From: Monosiga brevicollis MX1
Taxonomy: Eukaryota; Opisthokonta; Choanoflagellata; Craspedida; Salpingoecidae
NCBI RefSeq assembly: GCF_000002865.3
Contig: NW_001865063.1
Span: forward strand, 586,782 to 650,781
Reading direction: 5' to 3'
DNA length: 64,000 bases
A program made the position numbers and the translations under genes. Of this stretch, positions 23,613 to 44,670 are shown one piece after another; position 1 is the stretch's first letter, and every line of letters begins with the position of its first letter. The notes under the pieces were generated by a model, which was not told where the DNA came from, did not search any database, and saw nothing but the letters and a program-made list of their open reading frames with translations.

Positions 23613-25079
23613 TTACATGAACCATGGATCGGCAATGGCCACACCCTGAGAGTCACAGCATGCGGCACGAAGCGCAGCGTCGGCGGAAGTGCCACGCAGC
23701 AGGGTTTCACGGGGATCCGCGCAACACTGCGCCGAGGCGGGGCAGACAAAGTTGACATCAAGCAAGCGACACAAGATTTCATCGGTAGCCAGACCGCGCA
23801 GCGTGGGGCTAGCGGGAACAGCAGCCAGATCAGCCATGGGGGCACGCAAGGCCAAGAGAGTATTGGACACGTTGTTTCGGGAAAGACAGGTCATGGAGGT
23901 CAGATCACATTCGCGGTCGCCGGGACAGCAATGGCCTTCAACGTCGCCACAGCACGTGGCATTGGGCAAGGGGCAGCAAGCCTGCGCGCCGTACTCGAGT
24001 TTACAGCAGGTCGTATTCATGGGGCATGCAGTTCCCTCTGCCGAACAAGCTTGTGTGCGCTCCTGGGGCAGCAGAGTCCAAGCGGCAGCGGCCGGCGCGG
24101 GGCCCGCACCGACCAAGGTCCAGGGCAAAGCCTCATCAAGAGTGGCCCGGGTACAGCCACCAGCGGTAGCATTGCAAACCGTACCCTGAGGGCAGCAATG
24201 CATCTGGTCTGCGCAGCAGTTGGCATCTTGAAGCGGGCAGCAGCCGTAGCCGCCATTGGGGGCCGAGCAGCAGGTGGTGGATTCAGCGCACTGCGACTTG
24301 TCTGGGCAAACCACGTTGGCGAGGGAGGTCATGATGTTCGAGGCTGGGCTGCGCACACCAGTCAGGGTGTTGACGCAGGTGCCATCGGGAGCACACTCGT
24401 TGCCCTCGGGACAGCAATGGTTGTTGTCACAGCATTGGGCGTCGAAGAAAGGGCAGCAGCCATAGGAGCCATCGGTGGTCAGGCAGCAAGTGTGTTCGGG
24501 GCTGCACTCGGAGCGGTGATCTGGGCAGATATCTCCAAGGCTTGATGCATTGCCCGTACGCGCACGCGCAGGCACCGGGGATTTGGCGCTGGCAAGGGAA
24601 GTCCAGGCGGGCATGGCGAAGACCGTGGCCAGGGATGAGATGCATTGTCCGTTGGAAGGGTTGCATGTGTGATTGGCAGGGCAGCAGTGCGCGCCGTCCT
24701 TGCAGCACACGCCATCGAGGTATGGGCAGCAGCCATAGCCGTCGGAAGACAGCTTGCAGCAGGTGTTGTTGGTGGGACACTTGGCCACACCACCGCCGCA
24801 AGTCACGTCCTATAAGATTGGATGCATGCAGCCAGAGCCGTGGAGTAACAGAAAGGATGGGTTAGAAGTAAAGTGCGGGGCGGCAGAAAAAGGCAGAGGG
24901 TGCTGAAGGATGGCACGATAGAGCAAAGAGAGAGGCTTGCGTACGCTGAGTTGAGGGAAGGCTTCAGGGGCGAGGTGCGTCAGAATTGCGGCGCCCTCGA
25001 CACGACAGCTGGAGCTGGCCAGCAAGAGCGTCAGCAAAGCGGCCACACCGACCACGTCGGTAGCTCGTACAGACCCCAT
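23613..25079 (-). CDS. Secreted granulin-repeat protein
   Basis: Two exons (24945-25079 and 23613-24809, phase 0), about 443 residues. Exon 1 encodes a signal peptide (ATDVVGVAALLTLLLASSS). Exon 2 holds four granulin/epithelin modules with paired Cys (TCCKLSSDGYGCCP and HCCPANHTC; TCCLTTDGSYGCCP and HCCPEGNEC; TCCSAPNGGYGCCP and HCCPQGTVC; TCCKLEYGAQACCP and HCCPGDREC). A shortened fifth unit near the C-terminus keeps only some Cys. Linkers of 30-45 residues are Ala/Ser/Pro-rich. Granulins are disulphide-stacked beta-hairpin modules, found in animal growth-regulating progranulin and C-terminal to plant cysteine proteases. No protease domain is present here, so this resembles a stand-alone progranulin, likely extracellular or lysosomal. 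Confidence 0.88.
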
Positions 25080-25493
25080 CCTTGGGTGTACACGCACGCG
25101 CAGTGAGACGAATGGAAACGAGTCAAGAACGACGGCAAGAGCAGCGACCGAGGGTCCAGCCGTTGAGCGTCCAAGCACGTTCCTGCCAATCGTACAAGAG
25201 TGAGTTGGACGCACGTCATAACATTGCGACAGCGTTCAGGGCCTCGACCCGTCCTCCCGCCAGGAGACACGTAAAATCCATGACCCATGGCTATAGCATC
25301 CCACACAGCGCAAAACTCACGGGTATCAGAGACAAACAGGGCAAACCAGGCCAAGCGCGCGTCCTGCCGCTGCCAAAAAAAAAAAAAAAAAAAAGGGTTT
25401 GAAGCGTCTTTTTTTTTTTTTTTTTTGGAGCTTTTTTCTTGCTTGACAGAAGGTGTTAGCAAGGTGAACGAAAAAATGAGAGAGAGAGAGAGA

Positions 25494-25539
<46 letters not shown>

Positions 25540-26131
25540 AGAGAGAAAAGAGAGAGAGAGGGAACAAAAGAAATGTAAGAGAACAAAAGTGACAAAAGAA
25601 ATGTGAAAGAACAAAAGAAACGTGCGCAAAAAGAGAGAAAAGACACACACGCACACAAAAGAAATAAAAACAAAAGAAAGAAACGAGAACGAAAAACACA
25701 AACAAAGAACAAAAGAAAGAACAAAAGAAAGAACAAAAGAAAGAACAAAAGAAAGAACAAAAGGAAAAAACCGACGGTTGTGTACATCCGATGTGACATG
25801 TGCAAAACACGAAAGTACGAAACGTCACAACATCCAATGCAAGCCGAAGCGAAGGACAGTGTCGCGAGGGGGCTTGAGTGCAGGGAGGATGGGGGGGAGG
25901 CGGTGGGCGTATGAATGTACATGATTGTGTCTGCATGTTCATGTGACCGTGTTGGAGGTGCTGGTATGCGTCTGTGAGGATCAAGTCTCATTTCAAGTCT
26001 GAATTGCAACCTTCCTTTAGATTTAAAACTTTCCTGCGGCGGCTACCAGCCCTGACGACGACGACGACGACACTGGTATTGATAATGATGATGATGATGG
26101 TGTTGATGTTGATCGGTGAAAGTTGCATAGT
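25080..26131. repeat. Intergenic region with poly-A/T, GA and AACAAAAGAAAG repeats
   Basis: Contains an A tract and T tract (about 25375-25428), GA microsatellite (about 25478-25562), a 12-base tandem unit of the aacaaaagaaag type (about 25700-25765) and a short GAC/GAT repeat (about 26055-26110). Long open frames here are composition artefacts. Confidence 0.8.
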
Positions 26132-28845
26132 TTAGTCGTTGTGATCAGTCTTGTACCCAGTCCAGGGTCGATGCGGTGCCAAGTGATAGCGAGCCCCGTG
26201 GTACACAAACGTCACCACGCCCATGTAGGCAGTGCGCGGCACTCCATCCTGGAAAGACACGCGAATTCGGTGGCAGCCATGAGAACAACTCGCATTCGCA
26301 TAGAGTAGAAAAACGAGATGGAGTAAGATCATCCTCCTTGAAAGATTGGCCATTTACCTTCCAGTCGCTCATGATGCCCAGCGTTCGTGCCAACGTCTCA
26401 AAGGACTTTGGTGATGCGTAATCGTACTCGATACGATATTCTTGCAATGTGTCGCCGCGTCGCTCGCGCGCGGCCGACGCCGATAGCTGCACAGCCAGAC
26501 ACGTTTCATCGTCATGAGAATCCACAAGTGCGCTTCGACAGACGAGAGGTGCGCGCCGTGGACCAAACGTACCAGCTCGGCGGTTTCGTACACGCGCGTG
26601 ATGAACGCGGGATCATAAATTTCCTTGGTCAGCGGGCTTGGATCGTGTTGCGAGAACGGAACCGACACCTAGGGATATCACGCAGACCGTTGGCATCAGT
26701 ATGGTCACGCGAGCTTGTCGTCTACATCCAATCACATCAGCCATGCAAAAATGTCGCACCTTTGAAGGTTTGATAAACTTGAGGTGCTGGTCGTAAAACT
26801 GACCCTGGGACACACCAATTCTGTTCACGACAACAGCTCGTGAGCATGTGGAGAGAGAAAAAAAGAAGAAAAAGAAAAAGAAAACAAAAAGATAACAGAG
26901 ACGAGTCAACGACGCGGGAAAACAAGTGGAGCCCGTGTCCTACCGGCCAAATGTACCCGTGCGAGGCACTTCGGGACGAATGCAAGCCCGATTCTTGCGC
27001 TGAGCGTTGTCCCGAATCCAGTCGTCCCAGAACGACTTGGGCCACTTGTCCCTCAACTGCGAAAAATAAACATGTTGTGAAGGCGCCTTGACGCCAACCA
27101 CGCTTTTCTGAGCAAACAGAATTTATCACGTCAATGCAGAACGCACCTCGTCCCACATGTTTTTGCGAAGCAACCAGCCCAGGCCGCCGAAAAAGTCGGA
27201 GCGAAAGAGTGCAGCCGGATCTTTAACGTAGTTTTCCTTCCCGTTGTCGTTCCAGGCTAGGGGTGTTTGCGTGAGCGCACTCGGAACGTGATCTGGACCA
27301 GAAGCCGAGATGAACATGCAGGCGAGCAAAGCACTCACCACTGATGCACCAGAGCGTGGGATCGCGCTGCAGCAGCGTGTTGCCTAGCGTCATGTATTCA
27401 AAGAAATCCTAAAGCCAGCAAGGCCGTGAGCATTTCGAGCCGACTGAGTTGCGGCTGACAGGAGCCTGTGCGGACCAATCAACAACGCACGGGCGCAATT
27501 TCCAAGTCGTCCTCGACAATGATGACGGCGTCGTAATGTTTGACATCAAACATCTGAGTCAGGGCCCACTTGTAATGCCTACGGCAGAACCGTATTTGAG
27601 AGGAGCGCCAAGCAGCTTGAAATGGGACGGCGGCGACCGCCTACCGGCTGATTTTGTAGTAGCCCACAAAGCTCTGGTGACCACGCTCGACCTTTGGCGT
27701 TCCCAGATCAGGTTGCTGCAGCAGCGAATAGAAGAGATGTTAGGCTGGGTGAGCTGTTGGCCACGCAAAGCGTGCGTGGGAGAGCAACGCCAACCTCGAT
27801 GAGCTGGACGCCATGCTGGCCATAGCGCTGAATGGTGGCCTTTGTCTCCGCGTGTCCGCAGTCTTGGCTCACGACGATGGGAAATTTGGCAGCCGAGGGG
27901 CGGTAGGCCAACAACTTGTCCAATGCCTTACTATAGGTGTGGCATAACGGCTGTGTGAAACCACGGACAGCTGCCCAGTCCATGACATGGGAGGGAGAGC
28001 AGGCCTAAACGAAGAGGAGGCCTGAACAGAGAGAAGGCGTGAGCCGAACGGACCTGACGGTGGGCCGGTTGCAGGCCATGACCACGATGGCGGCAACAAA
28101 ATCCGAATCGGAACCCTTGTCAGCAAGGGGCGAATCTGGTTTGGGCGGGGGAGCGGGCACTTTGGCTGGAAGTGGCCGTGCTGGTGGTGGGGCCGGGACC
28201 GGAGGATGCACGGGGGCTGGCCGCGGCGGAGCCTTGTGCAGAGCCTTGGCCTGTGCCTTGAGGCCGGCGACTAGACATTGTTGAGCGCGAGGTTTACGAG
28301 AGGGATGAGACGAGCGATGAGCGATGAAGTGGTTCAGATGAGACGCCGTTGATGGGCGGCTTGATGCCACAAGCCAGATGGCAAGTGATCGTACCTTGTG
28401 CCTTGTGCTCGGCGTGACGCTGTTCAATCTCCCTGAGCGCGGCCTGCGCCTCTTGAATCTGTTTTGCCAACGAAGCAGTGAGTGCGCCATGCGGCAGGGA
28501 TGCATTCAGACAGAGCACGCACGTTTTCTTCGGCTTTGGCCATGGCAGCTTGAACATCTTGATCATAGGATGGAGGGTCTTGAAGCCGTTGAACCTGCTG
28601 TTGATGACGGGGACACCCTCGATGAGCTCGGCGAGGGGCGGGGGGGAGCTACGGCTGAGGCATGCCCAACATGGACAAACCTCGTCATCAAGATGCTTCC
28701 ACTGCTCGTTGGCCGGGGCAGCCACGTGCTGCAAGTTTAATAGCAAAAGACCGACGACCATGACCATCAGCACCATCGTCACCACGCGTGATGCCGCGGT
28801 CCCAGCCCCGTTTGACGGAGCCAGCGCCCCGATCCGCCGCCCCAT
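26132..28845 (-). CDS. MGAT1: Alpha-1,3-mannosyl-glycoprotein 2-beta-N-acetylglucosaminyltransferase (GnT-I)
   Basis: Many short exons. The start ATG (28843-28845) gives a type II Golgi topology: a short basic cytoplasmic tail, then a membrane anchor ([19 protein letters not shown]). A stem of variable, Pro/Ala-rich sequence follows (exons 28.0-28.75 kb). The catalytic part has [38 protein letters not shown] (the EDD metal/UDP motif, near 27500-27540), [18 protein letters not shown] and [19 protein letters not shown]. It continues with [34 protein letters not shown] and, in last exon 26132-26248, [18 protein letters not shown]. These follow animal and plant GnT-I block by block. The enzyme adds GlcNAc to Man5GlcNAc2 and so opens hybrid/complex N-glycan synthesis in the medial Golgi. 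The stem is longer than usual. Confidence 0.9.
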
Positions 28846-29114
28846 GGTTCCACATGAAATTTAAAAAAAAAAAAAAAATGAAAACGAGCCATGCGATAGT
28901 GCGATAATAGTTACACTTTTGGGTTTGAAGAAGAAGAGCAGAAAGTTTATTTAAGAGGTGCGTCTGTCCCTGTCCCTTTCTCTCTCTGTCTCTCTCTTTG
29001 CTGTCTGTCTCCTTTCTCTTTGCGTCTGTCTCTGTCTGTCTCTCACTGTGTCTCTCTCACTGTGTCTCTCTTTGCGTCTCTTCTCTCTCTCTCTCTGTCT
29101 GTCTCTGTCTGTCT

Positions 29115-29182
<68 letters not shown>

Positions 29183-29734
29183 TAAGTACCAGTTGTCATT
29201 CAAAATCGCAACGTCAGCCTTTGACGCACTTTCTGCACTTTACCACACCTTGCCCTCTATAGCTTCAAAGGGCTATTGGTATAGTGTGTGACGCTGAACG
29301 CCCTTTCCCTTTGTGGCCGTTAAATTAAAAGAAAAGAGAGAGAGAGAGAGAGAGGTACGTGACCGCCGTCCCCCGTCATCCCAAGTGGCCCTGACCGTGG
29401 TGGCCTCCGTCTCCGTCGCCCGTCTCCGTCTCCCGTCTCCCCGTCTCCGTCTCCCGTCTCCCTGTCTCCGTGTCCGTGGTGGTGGTTAGTGGCGGGTGGG
29501 GGGAGTTGGCGTTGATCTGCATTTGTTCGTGCCGGTTGGGGGGTTTTGTTGTTGGTGTTGTTGCGTTTGCTCGCGACCGAGACGCGCGCTGCTCTCTCGC
29601 TCTCTCGCTCTCACGCCATTCGCGCTCTCGCCGCTCGCTCGCGCACTCTCTCGTGTCGCTGCTGCTGCTGCTGCTGCTGCCGACTCGGTCTGGGCTGTAC
29701 GCGTCTGCTTCCATCGCGGTTCATGCTGGCTAGG
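28846..29734. repeat. Divergent promoter region with CT microsatellite
   Basis: Between MGAT1 (minus) and the SNF2 gene (plus). Holds an A tract (about 28862-28878), CT/CTGT microsatellite (about 28970-29181), GA tract (about 29334-29353), CCGTCTC repeats (about 29404-29480) and a CTG repeat (about 29659-29680). An ATG at 29723 just before the assembly gap could be the SNF2 start. Confidence 0.75.
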
Positions 29735-29784
29735 NNNNNNNNNNNNNNNNNNNNNNNNNNNNNNNNNNNNNNNNNNNNNNNNNN
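29735..29784. other. Assembly gap (50 N)
   Basis: Run of exactly 50 undetermined bases, likely a placeholder of arbitrary length. It hides the 5' coding end of the SNF2 gene. A single further N occurs at 34937 within a helicase exon (the codon reads TAN and is probably Tyr). Confidence 0.95.
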
Positions 29785-39384
<9,600 letters not shown>

Positions 39385-40119
39385 GTATCCTCAGCATCAA
39401 GTCGCGCTAGAATGCGCCTATCATGATTTTTTCGCTCCAGATACCGTGCACTGACATCATTTTTACCATTTGCCTTGCTTGTTTTTATTTTCTGTTTTCT
39501 TTCTCCCCACAACCGTCACATGTGGCTCTTTTGGAACGATCTGTCACCTTGTATGACCTCTCGATTTGGCTCTTTCCGACCCGAGGCCGGCGGCTCTTGT
39601 TTTGCTCATAAGTTGTTCGCTGCATCGAGGGGCGCAGCGTTGATTACAACTACATTAACAAGTAGTTTTTGCATGTTTCTTGTTTGTGCTCATGAGTTAT
39701 ATGATTGATGGTGTTGTTAAATTTAAGCATGTAAAAAGAAAAATTTCGACCTTGAATTTCCTTGAATTTTTTCTGAAAAAAAAAAAAAAATACCAAACCA
39801 AACCAAACCAACCGAATCGGTTCAAAGGTTGCGGGGGGTTGCGGTGATGGTTGCCCGGGGCCGCCTTAGTTTGTGCACCGCTCACTTGACAAGCCACACG
39901 CAAAAAGGTGCTGAATTTTTGAATTTTTTATGGGTGATCGAGAGAAGAATTTGAGGAACGAACGTAAAACGTGACATCGATTGATACCAAGTTTTAAAAA
40001 ATATGAATGTATTACGACAGGATTAGGATTAGAATTAGCCTGTTTAGGCAGCTACAGCGAGAACTCCATGACCCCAGCTTTCAATTCGCGTCATCATCTG
40101 CGGCGAGAGCAGGATTTCG
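39385..40119. other. Convergent intergenic region
   Basis: AT-rich spacer between the SNF2 gene and the next minus-strand gene. It holds an A tract (about 39776-39790) followed by a short ccaaa repeat (about 39793-39815). No exon seen. Confidence 0.5.
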
Positions 40120-43100
40120 TCAAGGAGGCATCGTGAACGAGCACCCATAAACCTGAAACAAGGATTCGGAAACGGCGTGTGCGTACCTCTGGCCAGGTTA
40201 AGACGGCGGTGGAAGACGTCTCAGCCAGCACGGCCGGTGTTCCCGCTGGCACGGCACACATGCTTTCAAGACGAGCCATCATCTACGTGCAAAAGGGCAT
40301 GCAAACGGCAGTGGTCATGAGGTTGAGCAAAAGTGGCGCAGTGGGAGGAAGGTCCGTTGAAACACCGGCCCTTACGTCGTGTGACCGGAGAAGTGCCACA
40401 GTCAGCGCAGGGTGGGTGGGCAGATCCTTTTTGTCGGCATTGCTGTTATTGCCTGAATCATTGGACAGGGCAAAAAGGGTTGCTTTTTGTGAGCTTTGCA
40501 AGCACTTTGATTGCTTGCTCCAGTCGTTAAAACGCCCACGAGGCGGCAGCTGCAGCGATAGACAAGGGGTTCATACCATCATCACCATCACTGTGCCGGG
40601 GACTGATGGTGGGGCTGTGCTGTGGACGGGTGCGTCGATGACGATGCAAGTTGGCAGTTCCGTAGATTGCGGAATGAAGCTGTTGATGAGCCAGGCTCGC
40701 CCGGCGTCTCGGTTCGAGCCTGGTACTTGGCTTGGTGGTGACCATGTGGCGGGAGGCTGACACCGCGCTCTTGGTGTGGGCGCTCGCACTTGTGAGAGTC
40801 CCAACAGCAGCGGTTGATAGTCCATCGAGTCCACGGTTGCCGGACTGGCCACGTGGACTAACGACCGGAAATCCATGCATAGAGCGGCGTCTGAGACCTT
40901 GACGAGGCAATCCTTGCCCAGGCAGAGCCTCATGGTGGTTGGCGTGTGGATCTACTGGCCGTGTCTTGTGGCTTTCATGTGCTTCAGATCTTGGCAAGGG
41001 CATTGGAAGGCGGGCAGGCATGGAATGGCGGAAGGGTTGGGCACGATGCAGGTGTGGGCTTGGGCCTTGCGGACGGTGTGCTTCCGAGACCTCGTGGCAT
41101 GGATGGGGCGCTTGGTCAAGAGGCATGACGCTGGCCGGGATCAGTAGGGGTGAGGATAGGGTTTGGTCTGGCATGCCAGACAGTGGCAACTCAAGATGGG
41201 CTAGATGATGGTCAAGAAAACAAGTCACAATTTAAAAGGTGAGAAATGAAGAATCGCCTGTGATGAGACATGATATAAGTACACGCGGTGCAACGCACCA
41301 AAGATATCCGAGGGTCGGAAAGCAGCGTCATGATGGGGGTTCGAGATCAAGGGGGGGCTGGACCGGCTCTTATCCAGAAAGGGTGTTGCCGCGCAAATGT
41401 GCGGGGGCGCAGGAGGAACCACAATTAAAGGCTCAATCTCATAAGGCTGGAGGTGGCCAGCGGGAGACACGGGTTCACGCGCCAGCGGGTTTGCCACATC
41501 CATCATGGGCGTCAAGTCGTCATCACTGTGTGCGGTTGACAATCGGGGCTGATGTGATGGCAAGAAACCCGACAACGCCGAGGAGACACGGGGGTCTGAT
41601 GGTGGGCAGCGCAGCAGCAGGGGAATGACAGGTGGCGGTGAGGATGCCAACCACCAATGACAGAGATGGAGCGGGTATGCCAGCAAGAAGGCGAGCAATA
41701 CACACTGGAAATGTCGGGTTGAGGAATAACGATACCGTCATCCTGGGTCAGAGGTCTCTGCTCTTGCTTGGCCTGCGGACGAGACATGCAGGATTGTGAT
41801 GAGAGCCATCAGGCACACCTCAACAGCGATTGGTCAGTGCAAGGCCTTTGGATTCAAACCTGAGGGACAGGCTTTAACATTGAATCGATGGACACCTGAA
41901 AGAATTTGGAACGGTTGTGGACATGAATCTGTGGTCATGGTCTGCTGCTCGATGACGCAATGGCTGCCTGCACGGGGAGTGGCACAGACCTGGATACCGG
42001 CGGCTTGTTCGCTGGGCGGTGCTCGTACGTGGGTTCGTGTTGGTTGCAGCTGGGACAGGCACCAGGGGTGAGCGTTGCGAAGGACGGCCGCCGTTGCAAC
42101 AAAGGTGGCTGAGTCGAGGTGGACTTACTCGACGATGGATGTGCGAGCTAGCATTCCGTAGGTGATCGTCGGCAAAGACATCGGCGTAGGCAGGTGGTGG
42201 GGTGTGAAAGAAAAACCTTTTGGGCTGTGGGATATGTTGAGTTTCCACCAGGTCGTAGATGCGACAGCAGATTATCAGGGGTCGCATGAGTAGGTGCTTT
42301 TTTTGGAACCAAAGCGCGGCGAGGAGGCCCGCGTTTTGTGTCATGTCAATGCCAACTCGCTGGCGTCAGTTGGAAAGGCGCTGGCCGTACCTGCACGGAT
42401 CCAGTGCTGCTGCAAATTGAATTGTGGGAAGTGTCTGCACTCATGGGCGACCCCGAGTCGATGAGATGTAAATCGGTGAGTTGTGAGTCTGACGGCGGGG
42501 TCACGCACCGGCGCTGGAATTAAGCTCCCGGTCGGGCTGGGCCAAGTCTGTGGGCCGAGAGGAACTTCTTCTGGCGGCGGATGACTGGTGCGGTCGCTTC
42601 GGAGTGGCAAAGAGCCGGGGACCTGGGCGCAGCCGGGGGGGGGGGGAGTGCATCAGGGGATGTTTTGGAACGGGCGCAAAACCGTTGGTGCCTGCAAGGG
42701 TTGGGGCAGACTGAATCGGAAGGCTGGGGACGCACCTGGTTGCAGAAACGAGTCGAGCACGTTGTGGTGCTGCACGCTGGCCTGGAGGGGTGTGGCGAGG
42801 GGTGGTGCGGGGCGAGGGAATGAGAATAAAGAAAGGACGGCGCGCGCGGGTGCAGGGCCTTGGCATGGGGTGCTCTGGTGCAAAGCGTACCTCGTGGCGC
42901 ATGGCAGCGGGCAGGGACCTTGAATGAAACCTCTCGATGGTTTGTCATTCGACTTGCGGTGGCGTGGGATATGGGTTGATCGGAAAGAGGGCGGGGAGAA
43001 GAATACACAGCAGTGGCGCTCGGGGCCACGGCGTGTGGAGAGGAGGTTGGTAAAAGGCAGGTACGGCGAAAATGACAGTCAAGGCCGCGGCCTGGCCAGG

Positions 43101-43620
43101 CCCGGTCAGCAGGTTCAGATAGCCAACAGCAAGAGAGTCGGGTCACAAGTCAGAGCAAGCGGCCGGGGCTGGATTGACCGTGCCGTTTGTGCGTGGGAAA
43201 TACAAGACGCCTCCGAGGCGGTCACGGTGGCGACCGGGCGGATCGGTGCTGCGCGCAGTGGACTTGCGATGTGCTTAAGTGAGCAGGCTGCTGCGGCAAG
43301 CAAAGCTGGATGGAGAGCAGATGCGCATGTGCGAGGGGGACGGGGGGTCGCTTGGCTCCACGTTTGGGTAGCGGTTGCGCGGTGTTGATGGGGGGTCATC
43401 GACAACGAGAAGACCCGTTTGGGGTGCCTTGATGCTGAGACAAGCGGGGACATGTGCAGAAACAAGCAGCGTCTTCAGTTTGACCGTTTCCAATGCGAGC
43501 TCGGAGGGCAAACTTGTGATGACAAGGGCCGTCTGCCAATGTCCCGAAAACCAGTTTTGCGTTTGTGGTGGGTGGGAGCTGAGCTGTTGAGGGTGGGTTT
43601 AACGGCCGCGCGAGGGACAT
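40120..43620 (-). CDS. Unresolved low-complexity multi-exon gene
   Basis: Several exons on this strand join in phase, but I recognise no domain. Supported parts are: an exon ending at a strong GTAAGT donor near 42128; a next exon of about 170 bases (about 41890-42060; AGIQVCATPRAGSHCV, ending CPQPFQILS); an exon near 41710-41770 (QRPLTQDDGIVIPQPDI); and an acidic, Pro-rich exon near 41300-41580 (SDDDLTPMMDVANPLA, YEIEPLIVVPPAPP). After these come a long Ser/Pro/His/Arg exon (about 40565-41215) and three short exons (THPALTVALLRSHD; MMARLESMCAVPAGTPAVL; VYGCSFTMPP, stop at 40120-40122). The 5' part (42.3-43.6 kb) is least certain; a possible first ATG is near 43620. Acidic and proline-rich patches would suit a transcriptional regulator, but that is a guess. 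It could be two genes. Confidence 0.4.
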
Positions 43621-43835
43621 GAAGCACCGTTCCTAAGCGGCTGGCTCTATCGGTGGGGGAAGGCTGGCCGTTGAACTGGGCAACGCTTCTCCCACAACCC
43701 ACCCCGCAGCAAACCCGGGTGACGCTTTGCCCCAGGTCACCCCACAACCGCACCACCTCCCATGCAACCTCGTCCCCGACCTCGGCGGTCCTCTGCCCCA
43801 CAATCCCTCCCGTTCTCCCGCAACCCCTTTAAATC

Positions 43836-43891
<56 letters not shown>

Positions 43892-44670
43892 ATGCAAGTA
43901 AGCAAAATTTGAAGAAAAAGGCAGGACATCGAGTTGGTGTTTGTGTTTGTGTTTTTGTCTCTGTCTCTGTCTCTGTGTCTCTGTCTCCGTCTGTCTCGGT
44001 TTCTGACTCTGTTTTGACTCTGTCTCTGTTTCTGTCTCTGGTTCTGTTTCTGTTTCTGTATCTGGCTCTGTATCTGGCTCTGGCTCTGTCTCTGACTCTG
44101 TCTCTGTCTCTGTCTCTGTCTGTGTCTCTATATCTGTTTCTGTTTCTATCCTTGTCTCTGTTTTTGTGTGTCTCTGTCTCTGTGTCTGTGTCTCTGTATC
44201 TGTGTCTGTCTCTGTGTCTCTCTCTCTGTGTGACAAACAACAACGGCAAAAAAAAAAAAAAAAAACGAATGCCTGGTCATGACATGATCAAGTACCAGGT
44301 CCACCATGTGCTCCGAAAGCATAAGAGTGGCTTGTGAGGGGAAATCTGTCCCAGTCTCCTTCTTGAGGAGGATGCCAGTTGGTCAATGTCGATTGGGATG
44401 GCAACCGCACGCCGCGCAGGCCACACAAGAGCTCCGCGCCAACCACAACAGCAAACACTCAGGGGGCAATGGGCCCAGCGCGGACAATCCAAACAATGTG
44501 CAGTTGTCCACATCAGTATCAAAGACGCCGAGGCGCTTTTGGCCCAGTCATGCCCAGAGACAATAGCGAATCAATCTTATTTTTCTCAACAACTTTCTTC
44601 CCGACTCAAAAACTCACGCGCCAAGCACAACACCAAACATGCAAAAGGCTCGCCAAATGTCCAACGAGGC
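43621..44670. repeat. Intergenic region with GT and CTCTGT microsatellites
   Basis: A GT tract (about 43840-43890) is followed by a 300-base pyrimidine array of CTCTGT/TTCTGT units (about 43935-44230) and an A tract (about 44250-44267). The remainder up to the microcephalin-like stop shows no supported exon. Confidence 0.85.

Noticed and set aside
25031-26009. Long minus-strand frames rich in Phe, Ser, Leu and Cys.
   Set aside because: They follow poly-A/T, GA and AAAGAAC repeats and carry no recognisable motif.
40780-40960. A minus-strand frame resembling a RYK-type pseudokinase loop (LGKDCLVKVSDAALCMDF).
   Set aside because: No other kinase motif appears on either side, the frame ends in a phase that does not join the downstream exons, and the competing frame stays open across the whole region and splices cleanly.
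43396-43620. Minus-strand string ending CFCTCPRLSQ, recalling the p53-family RVCACPGRDR block.
   Set aside because: Flanking p53 motifs (zinc ligands, MCNSSCxGGMNRRP) are absent, and the match is a few residues only.
43737-44249. Minus-strand frames encoding RDRDTETET-like repeats resembling RD/RE splicing-factor domains.
   Set aside because: They are translations of the CTCTGT/GT microsatellite, which is open in several frames at once.
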